Origin: Closterium sp. Naga37s-1
Taxonomy: Eukaryota; Streptophyta; Zygnematophyceae; Desmidiales; Closteriaceae
Length of the DNA: 64,000 bases
Assembly: GCA_947471745.1 (NCBI GenBank)
Contig: CANJKZ010001044.1
Coordinates: forward strand, 248,001-312,000
Direction of reading: 5' to 3'
This document shows positions 51,099-63,115 of the stretch, in pieces. Made by a program: the position numbers and the translations under genes. The first letter of the stretch is position 1, and each line of letters starts with the position of its first letter. Below the pieces are notes generated by a model that saw only the letters and a program-made list of their open reading frames with translations, searched no databases and had not been told where the DNA came from.

Positions 51099-52188
51099 TG
51101 TGAGGATCTAGGATCGAGCTCAGAAAAGAGAATTGTAATTGATTCAATCACCTGGGTACAACACGAGGCTATATATAGTCTCGACACAAGGCCAGTTACC
51201 CAGGTGTCACGCGAATGTTCTGAGGGTCGCGAAGCGCCCCGAACAGAACCTTCCCGAACTCAGTAGAAAGCAATTCGGTGGAAAACCGAATAGGCTTGAG
51301 TTCGGTACACGTAACCTGGTTCGGTGCTACCGTATCACCCCGGATATAAGCGCAGGTGCGCTTATAATAGAACAGTGATTTTTAGGGGGGTGCGCATATA
51401 ATTGAGTCAGATTTATAAGCGCATGCGCTTATAAAATGACAATTACAGAAGTATGATTTAAACTTACCAAATTGTACATCTCAGTCGTGCAATTTCAATC
51501 GAATCAGAACATTACAGCGTCCCAAATGAGAGAATCGCGCGAGGGCGATTTCTGCCGCCGCACAGGGGCGAGGACACGTCACTTCGCAGAGGGATGTGTC
51601 AAGCTCGCCCCGAAACAATGTACGAGCAAGTCGCACGGAGTCGCTTGCTCGCAGCGCAGAGGCACAGTCGTTCCCGAGCCCCCCCGCCTGCCCCTTTTTC
51701 GCTCGCACAATGCACAGGACAGTCGTTTCCAGCGCCCATCTTCCCTCCCCCCCCCCCCCTCCCAACGATGTGCTGTCAGCCAGTCAGCTTCGCGCCGTTT
51801 CGCTTCTCCTGCGAATCGCTCGCCCTCGAGCGAGTCAAACAAAGTAGGAACGGATCTGGACTCGCTGCAAAAAGGGAAATCGTTACTGTTTTAATCAGGA
51901 TTTAATAATATAATTATTGATGCGCTTATAATAAGTCAAGGTTTTATAGGAGGTGCGCTTATAATCGAGGATCGGGCATAAGCGCATTGCTCCAGATATA
52001 AGCGCATGCGCTTAACATAGGCCTGCGCTTATATCCGGGGTAATACGGTATAACTATAATAAAATATAGGAATGCACCTAACCGGAAATCAATCATATCT
52101 ATGCATGATAAAATAAACCCAAGCTAGATATAGCGTAATAAAGTCTAGGCAAGCTAGCAAAGCCAGCATAAGCCGTCGTACTCTCACA
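51099..52188 (-). repeat. 3' LTR of element F, carrying a nested element
   Basis: Native LTR of about 369 bp interrupted at a TA dinucleotide (51328-51329) by the 719-bp element. The uninterrupted right LTR shows the empty site (GGTGCTATAACTAT). Confidence 0.9.
51330..52048. mobile_element. 719-bp inverted-repeat DNA element with TA target (MITE-like)
   Basis: Terminal inverted repeats start CCGTATYACCCCGGATATAA and continue GCGCA, so they are about 25 bp with one mismatch. The target duplication is TA (51328-51329 and 52049-52050), proven by the empty site in the other LTR. There is no transposase. The inside near both ends has many copies of TATAAGCGC in both orientations (51344-51440 and 51920-52036). 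TA targets and non-coding content suggest a non-autonomous relative of the Tc1/mariner/pogo group; the family is not certain. Confidence 0.9.
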
Positions 52189-52198
52189 CGTCCCCCCC

Positions 52199-53560
52199 TC
52201 AAAGCTGGGTGGCATGAGAAACACCCTGCTTGACAAGATAGTCCTTGAGAGCACGGCGTGCGTTGCCCACATCAGCTTCTGCAACCCAAGTGTCCTCAGT
52301 GGGGTCGTATCCTTTCCAGCGTATCAGGAACTCGAGGGTCTTGCTGCCGCGGCGCCGATGAGTGAGAACGCGCTCCACTCCGTACTCTGGTTCATCCTGG
52401 ATGAGAACAGGTGGTGGTGGCGGTAGCTTCAGTCCCTGGAACTGTTGGTTGGGGTCCTTGAAGGGTTTCAGTAGCTGAACATGGAAAGCATTGTGAAGCT
52501 TCCACGTATCTGGTAAGCGCAAGCGGAATGTAACCGGTGTCACCTGTGCCTCAACGAGAAAAGGACCACAGAAGCGAGGCCGGAGTTTGGATGGGAGGTG
52601 AGACAAGTTCAAGTTGCGTGTGTCAAGAAGCACCTGATCCCCGACTGCTACTGAGTGATCTCGTCGCTGGCGATCGGCATACTGCTTCTGGGAGGTCTAC
52701 ATCGTGGTGAGACGTCGCTGAGTCTTCTCCCATAGCTGCTGCATGGTGGTGACGAAGTCATGTGCGGCTTGGACAAGTGCCGGTGTGGTTGGCTGCTGTG
52801 GTGTAAGTGGTTCCCGTCCATAACACAGGAAGAAAGGAGTTTTCCCTGTGGCCGCATGTGACGCGTTGTTGTAAGCGAACTCTAGGGTCGGTAACTGTGT
52901 GTCCCAGTGGCTGACGTCGTCTTTGAAAGCGGAAAGCAGTAACTGCTCAACCACTTGATTGAGTCGCTCGATTTGTCCGTCAGTCTGTCGGCTGAGGACA
53001 TCGCAAGTTTAGTCCCCAATAATCCCATGAGCTCCTTCCAGAACTTACTCGAATTTAGGGTCTCTGTCTGAGATGAGTGTAGCAGGGATGCCATGGATGG
53101 TGATGATGCGGTCGAAGAAGAGGCGAGCAGTTGCTTCAGCTGTAGCTGTGGCGTTGGTCGGTATGAAGTGACCCATTTTGGAGAACTTATCGATCACCAC
53201 GAGGATGGAAACATGTCCCCGTGAGGTCGAAGGAAGTCCTATGATGAAGTCAAGGCTAACGACCTACCATGGTTGCTCCGGTACGGGTAGAGGCTGAATT
53301 AACCCTGCTTTGTTCTGCTTGCTACTCTTCATCCGCTGGTATGTGTTGCTTGAGGTGACGAACTGCTGCATGTCTGCTGCCATCCCGGGCCAGTAGTAAT
53401 ACTTCGCTATTCCCGCTAACGTTTTGTTGCTCCCGAAGTGTCCCGCGTATGGTATGTCGTGAAACTCCTCCAGTAGAATCTGTCGGAGTGGGGCATTGTT
53501 CGGTGCCAAAATCTTTTCTGTGCCCTTCCTTACAGCTAAGTCTTTCTCCCACGGTAACAG
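52199..53560 (-). pseudogene. Integrase and chromodomain of element F
   Basis: Read right to left: the zinc-finger part (TYQRMKSSKQ) and the integrase core (with TETLNSSKFWKELM region), broken by stops and frame changes near 52690, 52990 and 53270. A last intact stretch (52199-52633) codes for MLLDTRNLNLSHLPSK, a linker and a chromodomain (FLIRWKGYDPTEDTWVAEAD). Chromodomains of such elements steer insertion to marked chromatin. Confidence 0.8.
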
Positions 53561-54235
53561 CTACTTAGTTTGTGCTGTAGCGATATCTGCGTCCACGGAG
53601 TATCCATGTTGGAATAGACCCTTGAGCAGAGGGTTCATCCCGTCGAGCTGGATGCCTGCTACATGTCCGGGGCGGCTCAACGCGTCTGCCTTGTTGTGTA
53701 GCCTGGGCTTGTAGACGATGTCGTAGTCGAAGCGAGTTTCCAGGAAGTCCACCCACCGCACCTGTCGTTGTGAGAGCGTCGGCTGCGACTTCAGGTTTTT
53801 GAGACTGCAGTGGTCAGTATAGACTGTAGTCTTGGCTCCCTCTGGGTAACACCTCCACGACTTGAAGGCTATGACTATCGCTAAGGCTTCATTGTCATGG
53901 ATGGGGTAGTTCAGTTCTGCTCCGTGTAGCTTCTTACTGAGGTAGGCGATGGGCTGCAAACCGCGTCCGTGATCTTGCATCAGTACTGCTCCGACTACCT
54001 GGTCACTAGCGTCTGCTTCCACCACGTAGTCCTTGTCTGGGTCTGGTAAGATGAGTACTGGCGTTGTAGTCAGTGCTGTCTGTAGCTGCTCCATGGCTTG
54101 CTGATGAGGAGTATCCCATTTGTAGGGCATATCCTTTTTCAGTAGGTCGGTCAGTGGCGCTACTCTCTTAGCGTACTGTGGCACGAACCTGTTGTAGTAG
54201 TTGGTGAAGCCTAGGAACTGCTGCAACTCCTTCAC
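53561..54235 (-). pseudogene. RNase H region of element F
   Basis: Open stretch of 224 residues with RT thumb/connection (FLGFTNYYNRFV) and RNase H (EADASDQVVGAVL, LNYPIHDNEALA, VYTDHCSLKNL, KADALSRPGH). A stop ends it at 53561 before integrase. The stretch to RT (54236-54390) contains a short duplicated GTTCTCCGGTTCAC. Confidence 0.85.
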
Positions 54236-54388
54236 GTTCTCCGGTTCACGTTCTCCGGTTCACGTTCTTCGGTACTTTCCATTTCTCGATGGCTTTGATC
54301 TTCCGCGGGTCCACGTGTACGCCCTCGGCACTCACCATGTGCCCGAGAAACTGCACCTTCTTCAGTGCTAAGTCGCTCTTTGAGAGCT

Positions 54389-54910
54389 TCACGTAGAACT
54401 TGTTTTTCGCAGGATCTCGAACACCTTCCGTAGATGCTCCACGTGCTCCTTCATGTTCTTGGAGTATATAAGAATGTCATCCAGGTACACCACCACGTAC
54501 TCGTCCAGCAGGGGCCATAGGATGTGATTCATCTCCGCCTGAAACGTCGCTGGTGCGTTGCAGAGTCCGAATGGCATCACCAAGTATTCGTAGGAGCCGT
54601 ATCTGGTACGGAACGCTGTCTTGTGGATCGAGTTGTCCGCCATCTTGATCTGCCAGTAACCCGACCGTAGGTCCAACTTCGAAAAGACTATTGCACTACG
54701 CAGTTGGTCCAGAACGTCGTCCATGCGCGGTATAGGGTATTTGTTTTTAACTGTCTGTTTGTTCAGTGCGCGGTAGTCGATGCACATCCGTAAACTGCCG
54801 TCTGGTTTTGGAGTGAAGAGAGCTGGTGCACCGTAGGGAGAGGTGGATGGGCGGATCAGTTGTCTGTCCAGTAGATACTCTATCTGTTTCTTCATGTCTG
54901 TCAGTTCGGT
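54389..54910 (-). pseudogene. Reverse transcriptase of element F
   Basis: Contains [46 protein letters not shown] and an intact catalytic [11 protein letters not shown] frameshift after EILRK (about 54395) separates it from the rest, so it cannot be made as one enzyme. Confidence 0.87.
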
Positions 54911-55140
54911 CGGACTGTAGGTAGCTCCGTACTCAGCTTCTCCTCCTCTGCTGCTGCCATAACCAGTGCTAATTAACCCGTGTTACTCTCGTTCACTGTC
55001 CGTTCGAACCGTGCCAGTGTCGTTTCAGGAACGCTCCCTGTATCCGTCCAGCTTCGCAGCTCCACTCGTTTCCCGTTGTTGTAGATGCACGCCTTCTTGT
55101 TGACCCAGTCGATCTCGGAGTTGAACCGCTTCAGGAAATC

Positions 55141-55710
55141 TCACCCCAAGATGAAATCTAAATCTTTGATGTTCGTGATTGGCAACGTCGGCTTCCACCT
55201 CAGCGCCCCTATGTGCAGCTGCAGTGATGCTTCGCCGTGGATGGGAAGTTTCGTACCGTCCACCATCGTTGCCGCGAACTTGGTCTCCTCGGAAGGTTCC
55301 CCAATTTTCTCCAACGTCCCGCGGTCGCACACCGAGTGGGACGCACCACTGTCCACCAGTGCCTGGAGGCATTGCCCGTTGCAGATCACCTCGAGTAGTA
55401 GTGGTTGTTGCTGCTCTGAGTAACCGTAGATGGTGTCGCTTATAGGATCGTAGGGTACGTCGAATAGATCATCCCTCGGTCCTGCGCTCGAAGCTGCTGA
55501 CTCCATATCAGTTTTCAACTGAGTTGGGTTAGAAGGATTTATCCGAGGCCGATTCAGCTTCGTCTTGGCCTGGAACCTTCCCTTAAGCCTTTGCAGCTGT
55601 GTAGGCTTAACCTGTGGGCGATGGGGAGCCTTAACACTGCGCTGCAGGGAGAGAACATTAACTCCTTGGAATGCATGACCCTTTTCAACGTTCCGGAGTG
55701 GTTTGCCCAA
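55141..55710 (-). pseudogene. Protease region of element F
   Basis: Retropepsin-type sequence with the VDSGASHSVCDRG active site, then DGTKLPIHGEASL. It stops at DFILG (55141). The following stretch to RT (54911-55140) is broken. Confidence 0.85.
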
Positions 55711-55747
55711 CTTCTTAGGTACCTGAATAATGTCAAAAGGCTTTTTC

Positions 55748-56937
55748 TTAGCCTTGAAATCTCCCCTGATTTTTTTCGAAGGCTTGAAAACCTCGAGAAG
55801 TAATATTCTTACGCTCGGGGGTGTTCAGCTGGAGTTTCCCAGTCGGTCCAGAGTCTTGTTTCGCGGATCCTCCATTTGTCTCGGCGATTTCCCCTGTTGC
55901 CGGCCGGTCGTGGCGTTTCAAATTCGCGCCATCATGTCCTCCTTTTTTCGCCCGCTCCGAAGTCGCCATGTCTTTTGACTTCGGGGGTGCCGCACTTTTG
56001 TTGCCCTGCAGCTCCGCTCGTACCTTCTTCAATTTCCAACACGCCAAGAATCGATGTCCTGCTGCGCCACAAAATTCGCAGTTCTCATATTTTGTCGGCC
56101 GCTGCTCTGCGTCAATCTTGTCGATATCCATCGGGTCGGCGGTCGTGGGTGGTGCCGATCGCTTCGTGCCGAATGATCTATTCGGCACGCATCGTCGTGT
56201 TTCGGGTTGACCTTGAGTCAACGCATCGAATCTCTCTGCTGCACACACCAAGTCGCGGTAGTTGTTGTAGTTCGCGGCAATCACCTGTCGGCGGACTTCT
56301 ATCTTTAGCCCTTCAGTATACGCTTGGATTTTTCCCCTTCGGCCGGGTCGGTAATTCGGTTGAAGAGGCTCTCCATCTGCTGCGTGTACTGTGTTACACT
56401 GCCGAACTGTTTATGCCGATGAATCTGCTGCCGTGCCATGTAGCTGGAGTTGATTGGTTCGAAACGTTGAATTAAAGCTTCCCAAAACTGCGTCCATGAC
56501 CCCTCGCCTCGGATCTTATTGCTGTTGTAAATCCACTCCAGCGCCGGGCCTCGTAACAGTGTCGCTGCGAGCCGAATCCGCATTGCATCGTGTGTCGGGG
56601 TCGTACAGCCAACGGCCTCAAAGTAAATTTCGTGGGTTGCAATGAATCGACGGACTTCGGTGTCTCTCGCATTCGGATTGAACGTCTCCGGTTGCCTCGG
56701 ACGTGCCGCCTCAAGATTCACCGTAGCCACTGCCGCTGCTGCTGGGTGAAGTGTCGGTGTCGCCGCTGCTACTGCTGGCGTCGCTGCTGCATGCGCTGCT
56801 ACGTTCGCTGGTGCCGTGGAGGCTGCCAACTGGTTCGTGAGAAGCTCCTCTATTCGCTGGAGTGCCGCTCGCATCTGGTCCACGTCGGTGTGTAACTCCG
56901 TAATTTTTCGTACGGAATTATCACCATTTTCCTCCAT
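55748..56937 (-). pseudogene. gag of element F, one frameshift
   Basis: Starts at ATG 56937 (MEENGDNSVRK), with a coiled-coil-like start, the capsid block LLRGPALEWIY and the run to EGEK. There a single-base frameshift at about 56330 joins it to the second part (56284-55748) with the CCHC knuckle (CEFCGAAGHRFLAC). Element E gives the unshifted reading in this place. Confidence 0.85.
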
Positions 56938-57363
56938 TTTGCGATTTAAAGGAAGATTTGCGACGAAAATTGATTTTAGGCGCTGGTTCACTCACTGCGA
57001 GTCGAATCGACTGTAGAAATAACGAGCGCTTATTTGGTAGGTTGCGTAATTCTTTCTTAGTTAAAATTTGCGTCCGATCTCGGCCGTTGAGAAGAAATTC
57101 GATCCGACGCTCCAAATTTCAACTTTTTTAGGCGATATTCTCAGGGCCGTTGAGATTCGAATCGATCCGACGGTCGAAATTCCAACTTTTTCGCCACTGG
57201 ACCTGAGGAGTGTTCGAAAACCGGTTCGAGGGGGACGTTAGAAAATAGCGCGGAACTGGTTTACGTACCCGAAATCGGCGCTTTCCGTCGTCGCCATCGA
57301 GGTTTCAAAAGCTAGGATTTAGCTGTCAAAAACTTCGCATTTAAACAAGCTCTAATTACCAAG

Positions 57364-57735
57364 TGTGAGGATCTAGGATTGAGCTGAGAAAAGAGAATTG
57401 TAATTGATTTCATCACCTGGGTACAACACGAGGCTTTTATATAGTCTCGACACAAGGCCAGTTACCCAGGTGTTATGCGAATGTTCTGAGGGTCGCGAAG
57501 CACCCCGAACAGAACTTTCCCGAACTCAGTAGAAACCAATTCGGTGGAAACCCGAATAGGCTTGAGTTCGGTACACGTAACCTGGTTCGGTGCTATAACT
57601 ATAATAAAATATAGGAATGCACCTAACCTAGGAAATCAAGCATATCTATGCATGATAAAATAAACCCAAGCTAGATATAGCGTAATAAAGTCTAGGCAAG
57701 CTAGCAAAGCCAGCATAAGCCGTAGTACTCTCACA
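57364..57735 (-). repeat. 5' LTR of element F
   Basis: 372 bp, uninterrupted. A degraded primer-like TTGGTAATTAGAGC lies just inside on the minus strand (about 57350-57363). Confidence 0.88.
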
Positions 57736-58141
57736 CTGGGGAAAGCCCACAGGCTCAACGGAAACAGCTCTCAGTTCTGGCTCACTACTAACCCGCTCAT
57801 GCTTTCTCTCCTGCAAGATCCCGCCCTTGCTCTGATCTCTACGGGAAGCAACAGGGAAGAATGGTTATGCGTTCAAGCCGGCTGCATGAAAGCTCACGGC
57901 AAATGCTTCATGACTGCCTCAGACCACATCATCTCTGCTGCTCACCTGGCCAATCTGGAGAAGACAGGCACTGCGACAAAGAGCTCGCTCGAGAAGATCA
58001 GTCTTGCTGTCATCAAGAAAGACTACAGCATCTAACCTCCACCCTCGTAACCGCGGCACGTGCTTGTTCGGTAGTCAGTGTAGTTTGTACCATCGCTTTT
58101 ATTAGCCTGTGGATGTCAAGGGGCTGCAAGTCAGTGGTTAA

Positions 58142-61100
58142 ATGATTAACAAGAAAAATCTCCTTACAGTCGCCGGTCTCAACGTCAAGCAAGACAGAGT
58201 GACTGATTGGTTGAAGGACGCAGCAGACATAGTAGTCCTAACTGACACTAGATTAGCAGACACTCACCCGTACTGGTCATCACAGAAATTTCAAACGGTC
58301 GCTGCAGCCTCACGTAGAACGAAAGCCGGCGGAGTAGCTGTCCTTTGTAAAAACCCTTCCTTAGCATTCTCTAACACCTCGCCTCACGCATCAGGTCATA
58401 TTATTCGCACAGACGTCCACGGTCATGGCATTCAGTTTACCTTACTAGCTGTTTACCTTCCAGCAGACCTCGCTAACAAAACTCCTTTTGTCCTTCATGT
58501 TCTCGGTCCGGTAGTTGATCAAGTACTTCCGAGTTCCCACTTACTAATCCTAGGTGACTTGAACATGGTGGAGGATCCAGATCTGGACCGCACATCAGGA
58601 CATGGTACATCAGCCGAAAATGACAGACTTTTTAATCGTTGCCAAGCATTTCAGCTCTCTGACGCTTTCCAAATGCTCTACCCTCGCTGCAGAAAATACA
58701 CATTCTACTCATCGTCTCAGAAGGCCAGCTCTTGGATCGAAAGAGCCCTGGTCTCCCTCTCTCTTTTACCTTTCCTTGCTGACTCCTCGCATATCACTCC
58801 GGCAGACAAGGTATCAGACCATGGTTTCGCGGTACAGGTAACACTGAAGGTAGACCCCAAGTCGCGAATGGGTCAAGGTATTTGGAGGATGCAGGCTGCC
58901 TTGGCTAACAAGCCTGGAGTAAGACAGATCATCGAAGAAGTGTTATCAAAGATACAGGTGATTGACGGGAAGAGCTACGAGCTGCTGATTGCAAGGCTCA
59001 ACGCGAGACTTCGAGCATACACAAGGGAGGAGAGCAAGAGGGTACGGGCGATATTCACTCACCTGATGTCGGCTGTCGCAGCGTTACGGCAGGCAGCAAT
59101 GGCAGATCCAAGCTGCAGCCGTCTGCGAGCGCTGCTGGAGGAGAAAGAGGGGTCGCTAAAGGAGTACCTTGCCAACAAGCGGGATCGGCAACACCTGATG
59201 GCAGGCCTCGACGTGGAACTCACCGGGGAAGTCACTGGGAAGCAGCTGTCTGCACTGACTAAGGCGCGGAAATGCAGGACAATGATAACCGAAATCAAGG
59301 CTGAGGGATCTACGGTGTCGGATGCGCAAGGAATACTCACAGCGGCCTCGGCGTATTTCAAGGAAATCTTCGGGAAGGACAGGAGACTGGACTTCAGTGA
59401 CTGGAAACCCGTGAAAGACAGGCAGCTGAGATTATGGGATACGGAAGGGCTAGATGCGGACTGGACTGAGGAGGAAGTACAAGCTGCCTTTGCGTCGCTG
59501 GCAAAAAATAAGTCGCCAGGCAGTGATGGAATGCCGAAGGAGTTCTTCGAGGTCAATTGGGACCTCTTGGGGCAGAGTTTCATGGCCTTGGTCAAAGATT
59601 TCTCGCTGACGGCAAAACTCCCAGATGCGGTGAAGGGCGCGGTAACCATTCTCCTGCATAAAAAAGGATACAGAGACCAGCTGGGGAACTATCGGCCAAT
59701 AACGCTCCTGAACTTCACGTATAAAATACTTGCCAAAGTGCTCGCGGAACGGATGAATAAGGTGTTGTACCGGGTGATTTCCCCGGAGCAGTACGGTTTC
59801 ATCCCTGGGAGGAGACTCACCGATGGGGTCGCTTCGGTTGCGGACATTATCGACGCAGCAAAAAATAAGAGTGAGGATTGGTTTTTGCTGCTCTTCGACT
59901 TCCAGAAAGCCTTCGAATCGGTGTCGAGAGGCTTCATCTTCCAGGTGTTGAGGCGCATGGGCTTCCCGGAGCGGTTTGTGAAGTGGATAGAAGGCCTGCA
60001 CTCGCACACCACAACAAAACTGATGTTAAATGGATGGCTGGGAGAGGGCATTGAAGTGGTGTCGGGTGTTCGCCAGGGTTGCCCACTGGCCCCCTACCTG
60101 TTTCTGTGCGCGGTAGAACCGCTGGTGCAGGATGTGGAGCGGAAAAAAATGGGGCTGGAAATCGATGGGAAACAGCTGGCGTACCTCGGCTATGCAGACG
60201 ACACCACGTTAGCCTTGCAAGGGAAACAACAGATCGACAGAGCGGAGGGGATCCTGAAGAGGTTTGCGGATAAGTCAGGGCTCTGCACGAATGTGGACAA
60301 AACAGTGGTCCTACCGCTCAGACGGAACCGCAGGTACAAGGCGCGGCGAGTAGTACCTTCAAATGGGCGGAACCGAACTACGTCGAGAGACTGTTGGGAG
60401 TGTGGGTCACCCCGGACGGAAGCAGGCTCACCACCTGGGAAAAGGTGCTTGAGGAGATCGCAAAGAGGCTGGTGAAGTGGAAGCAGAATTACCTCACAGA
60501 AAAAGCAAGGGGAGCGGTGGCAAATGACTACATTCAGCCGATCATGGTCTTTCAGGCGCAAGTCTACCCGCCACCCGCGAAACTTTGGGGAGAGCTGGAG
60601 AGACTCATCCATAACTTCGTCTCGGGGAACAAGGCAACATCAACGAGGGGATTTTTCCTCTAGAGCAAGGAGCTACTATACACTCCCCGGAGTGAAGGCG
60701 GCCTCGGGGTACGGGACCCGAGCATAACTCTCGCGTGTCTGTCAGCCAGAAGGGTTGGCCTGTTACTGACGGAGACGGATCAGCTGAAGCGAAAGCTGAT
60801 GATTCAAGCGGTAGACCTTCCGCTGAAGCTGGACACTTTCACGTCGCACGATCGTCTCCTGCGGCACTGAGAAGGGAGGAGTCAAAGGTGGAAGCAGACC
60901 TGTGAAACTTTCATGAAGTCGCCACTGAGTGTTAGAACGGTAAACGTGGTGCGGGAGGTGATCGCGGAGGAGAGGCTGGTGTTCAACATATATATTATGG
61001 TCGGCGTGGCCACGCCCGTGGGAGGGCAGAAAGCCGCAGAATCGCTCTGGAATTTTCGGCTGGGAGACATGGTGAAGCAGCTGCCGTATGGTAGCTGGTT

Positions 61101-61788
61101 GCTGAAAACCATGGCGGAGCTCACAACAAGACTGGGCGGCAAAGGGCCTACTAGGCTCGCGTTGAAGGGTTTCGCAGCTGCACCAGAGGAATGGAGGGTT
61201 TGCTTGCTGACCCCTGCTGCAAGCTCGGTTGGCTCGACTCTGGGGGGTGACTGGAGAAGGCTCCCGCAGCTGCCAATCCTGAAAGATGGGGAGGTGGTCC
61301 CGCTCAAGGAGATACGGAACCATTGGAAGGGAGTGCGTGGTCAGACGCACAGGATGCTGCGATGGGTTGGCAAGTGGAAAGGCTCAATCAACTGGAAGCT
61401 GATCACGGGCATCCGGGAATCCCTTGTCACGCCAAACCGACCGAGGGACATGTTAACGCGGGTGTACAACTTCAACCTACAAGTGGGGGAGAGACTGGCC
61501 TTCTTGGCGGATAAACCAGTCTGCCCACACTGTGGGAACGAGGAGACACTAGAACACTGTCTCTTCACCTGCCCGAAAAATTCAGACGGTGGTGTCAGCG
61601 CTAAAGAGAGATCGCTCCGCCTGATCAACCCGCTCCACGAAGCAGGGACCCTGGGGGATTTGCTCTTCCGCAAGGCTGGTTCAAGCAGGGCCTTTCCAGA
61701 AGCGACTCTAATCGCGATCACGCTACACCAACTGTGGTTGGAGAGATGTGAAGCAGTCTTCAGAGGGAAAAGATTCCGCGCGCGGTGA
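58142..61788 (+). pseudogene. LINE ORF2: endonuclease, reverse transcriptase, zinc motif
   Basis: Starts at ATG 58142, 106 bases after ORF1. The N-terminal 220 or so residues are an exonuclease-endonuclease-phosphatase domain (LTDTRLAD, LGDLNMVEDP, VSDHGFAV). RT follows, with NKSPGSDGMPKEF, NYRPITLLN, QYGFIPGR, SGVRQGCPLAP and the catalytic LGYADDTT (about residue 683). A frameshift between about 60300 and 60395 moves the frame; it then continues with two in-frame stops, TAG 60661-60663 and TGA 60868-60870. The end carries the zf-RVT motif (CPHCGNEETLEHCLFTCP, about 61519-61572). Domain order fits L1-type plant LINEs. The protein would nick DNA and copy the RNA in place. Confidence 0.92.
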
Positions 61789-62129
61789 GTGCTGAGGAGG
61801 ATTATTTTCGCCTTTCGTCAGCATGTAAAGGCTATGTAAAGTCTATGTAAAGGCTCGCCTCACCACGTGGCACAAGAAGAAGAACACGGCGCAAGCTGGC
61901 AGATTCCAAAAAGGGTTACTAGAGGAGCATCGCCTGCTGAGTAGGATTCGAAGGGCTGATGACAAGAAGTGGACCTGGACAAGATCGTTCGAGTTCATCT
62001 GGTCCAACCCCAGGACAGTTTACAATCCACCTTAGAAGCCTGCCGGGGCAGTCAGCCCTGCCCTTGCTTGATGCGGTTACGACCGATATTGTTTGTATGC
62101 ATCAGTTACACCATGTATACTTTCAATTC

Positions 62130-62157
62130 AAAAAAAAAAAAAAAAAAAAAAAAAAAA
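62130..62157 (+). other. Poly(A) tail of the LINE
   Basis: About 28 A directly before the right copy of the target-site duplication; the first base of that repeat may be part of the tail. Confidence 0.93.
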
Positions 62158-62174
62158 ACATCATCACACCTTCT

Positions 62175-63080
62175 AGCTCTAGAAGCATCTTACATTCCAA
62201 ATCTGTGACCGCACCTGTATTCAGCCTGTACAACCACCAGCGCTTACCTCCTTTTCCACACAAGTTTCTCAACTTGTGCATTCCCGAAAACAGCTCGTGC
62301 GCCTGAACGTCTTCTCACGCGACAACTATCGTATACTGGTGAACATGCTCACGTCTGCTTCTTAATTTATCTCAACAACTAGTTTAGGCCTTATCACTTC
62401 AAGCAACCACCTTTCCAGATTGGTCATCTCAGTCAGCATCTATCCCCTCCTTTTTTTCCCTCCCATCCCAAATCAGCTCATCGCCTTGCTCTATCATGCG
62501 GAAATCGTTCTGCCTACAAATCGCAGCGGAAGCGCCGTGGTCAGCGCCTGAAGCGCCTTGTGGATGTGCGAGCTTGCGTAAGGTCGATCTATCATCAGCT
62601 TTGGGTTTGCCAGCGATTAGTAGCGAAATCGCAGGCTTCAGCGCCAGAAGCGCCGGCGAAGCTATGCGTCCTCGTTTCTTATCTTCCCATACTGTGTGCA
62701 GATACGTCGCCTTATCATGTACCTCGAATTTTTGTTCCCCGCCCTTGCCAGTCCTACTATTCCCTATCCAGTTTAATCAGTTGCGTTTCTTAATTGTTTT
62801 TTATCCCCCGCATACACAGCTCATTGGCTTGCTCTCTGCATGCGGAGGACCGACCGCGAATCGTGGCAGACGCATCTCACTCTGCCTCAGCTTGCATCTC
62901 ACTTAAATCGACCTATCGTCCTCACCTTGCACGTTTCTCATAACATCTGCATCTGTCTATTCGAGTTATATGTAATCCAGCCTCTAATGCTAACGTTTAT
63001 CTGTCTTGTTGTGTTAGTCATCGTGTGTGTGTGTGGTATCGAGACTGTTGCAGGGATAGTGGAAGTCACGCGATTTTATT

Positions 63081-63115
<35 letters not shown>

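Larger units (their letters stand above)
51099..57735 (-). mobile_element. Ty3/gypsy chromodomain element F inside the LINE
   Basis: Minus-strand element, 6,637 bp, target-site duplication CTGGG (51094-51098 and 57736-57740). LTRs are 51099-52188 (with a 721-bp insertion) and 57364-57735 (372 bp), starting TGTGAG and ending CTCACA on the plus strand. Order on the minus strand: gag, protease, RT, RNase H, integrase, chromodomain, polypurine tract. Same family as E but better preserved; still broken by frameshifts and stops. Confidence 0.93.
50080..58035 (+). pseudogene. LINE ORF1, interrupted by gypsy element F
   Basis: Starts at ATG 50080 (MAPPKGSRSK); a longer in-frame start exists at 49750. 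It reads to 51098, then F is inserted. After removing F and one copy of the CTGGG duplication the frame continues at 57741 to the stop at 58033-58035, giving about 437 residues. It has an acidic Ser/Asp-rich N-terminus and a C-terminal part with Cys/His pairs (CALCGGQHYDNYH before the insertion, CVQAGCMKAHGKC after). ORF1 proteins of LINEs bind RNA; these motifs fit that role. Apart from the insertion I see no damage. Confidence 0.85.
49595..62157 (+). mobile_element. LINE (non-LTR retrotransposon), split by gypsy element F
   Basis: Flanked by the 17-bp direct repeat ACATCATCACACCTTCT (49578-49594 and 62158-62174) and ending in a run of about 28 A. It has two ORFs: ORF1 with cysteine motifs, and ORF2 with apurinic-type endonuclease, RT and a C-terminal zinc motif. 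Without the nested element it is about 5.9 kb and seems full-length, since the 5' end starts right at the target-site duplication. ORF2 has a frameshift and two stops, so this copy is dead. Confidence 0.93.
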
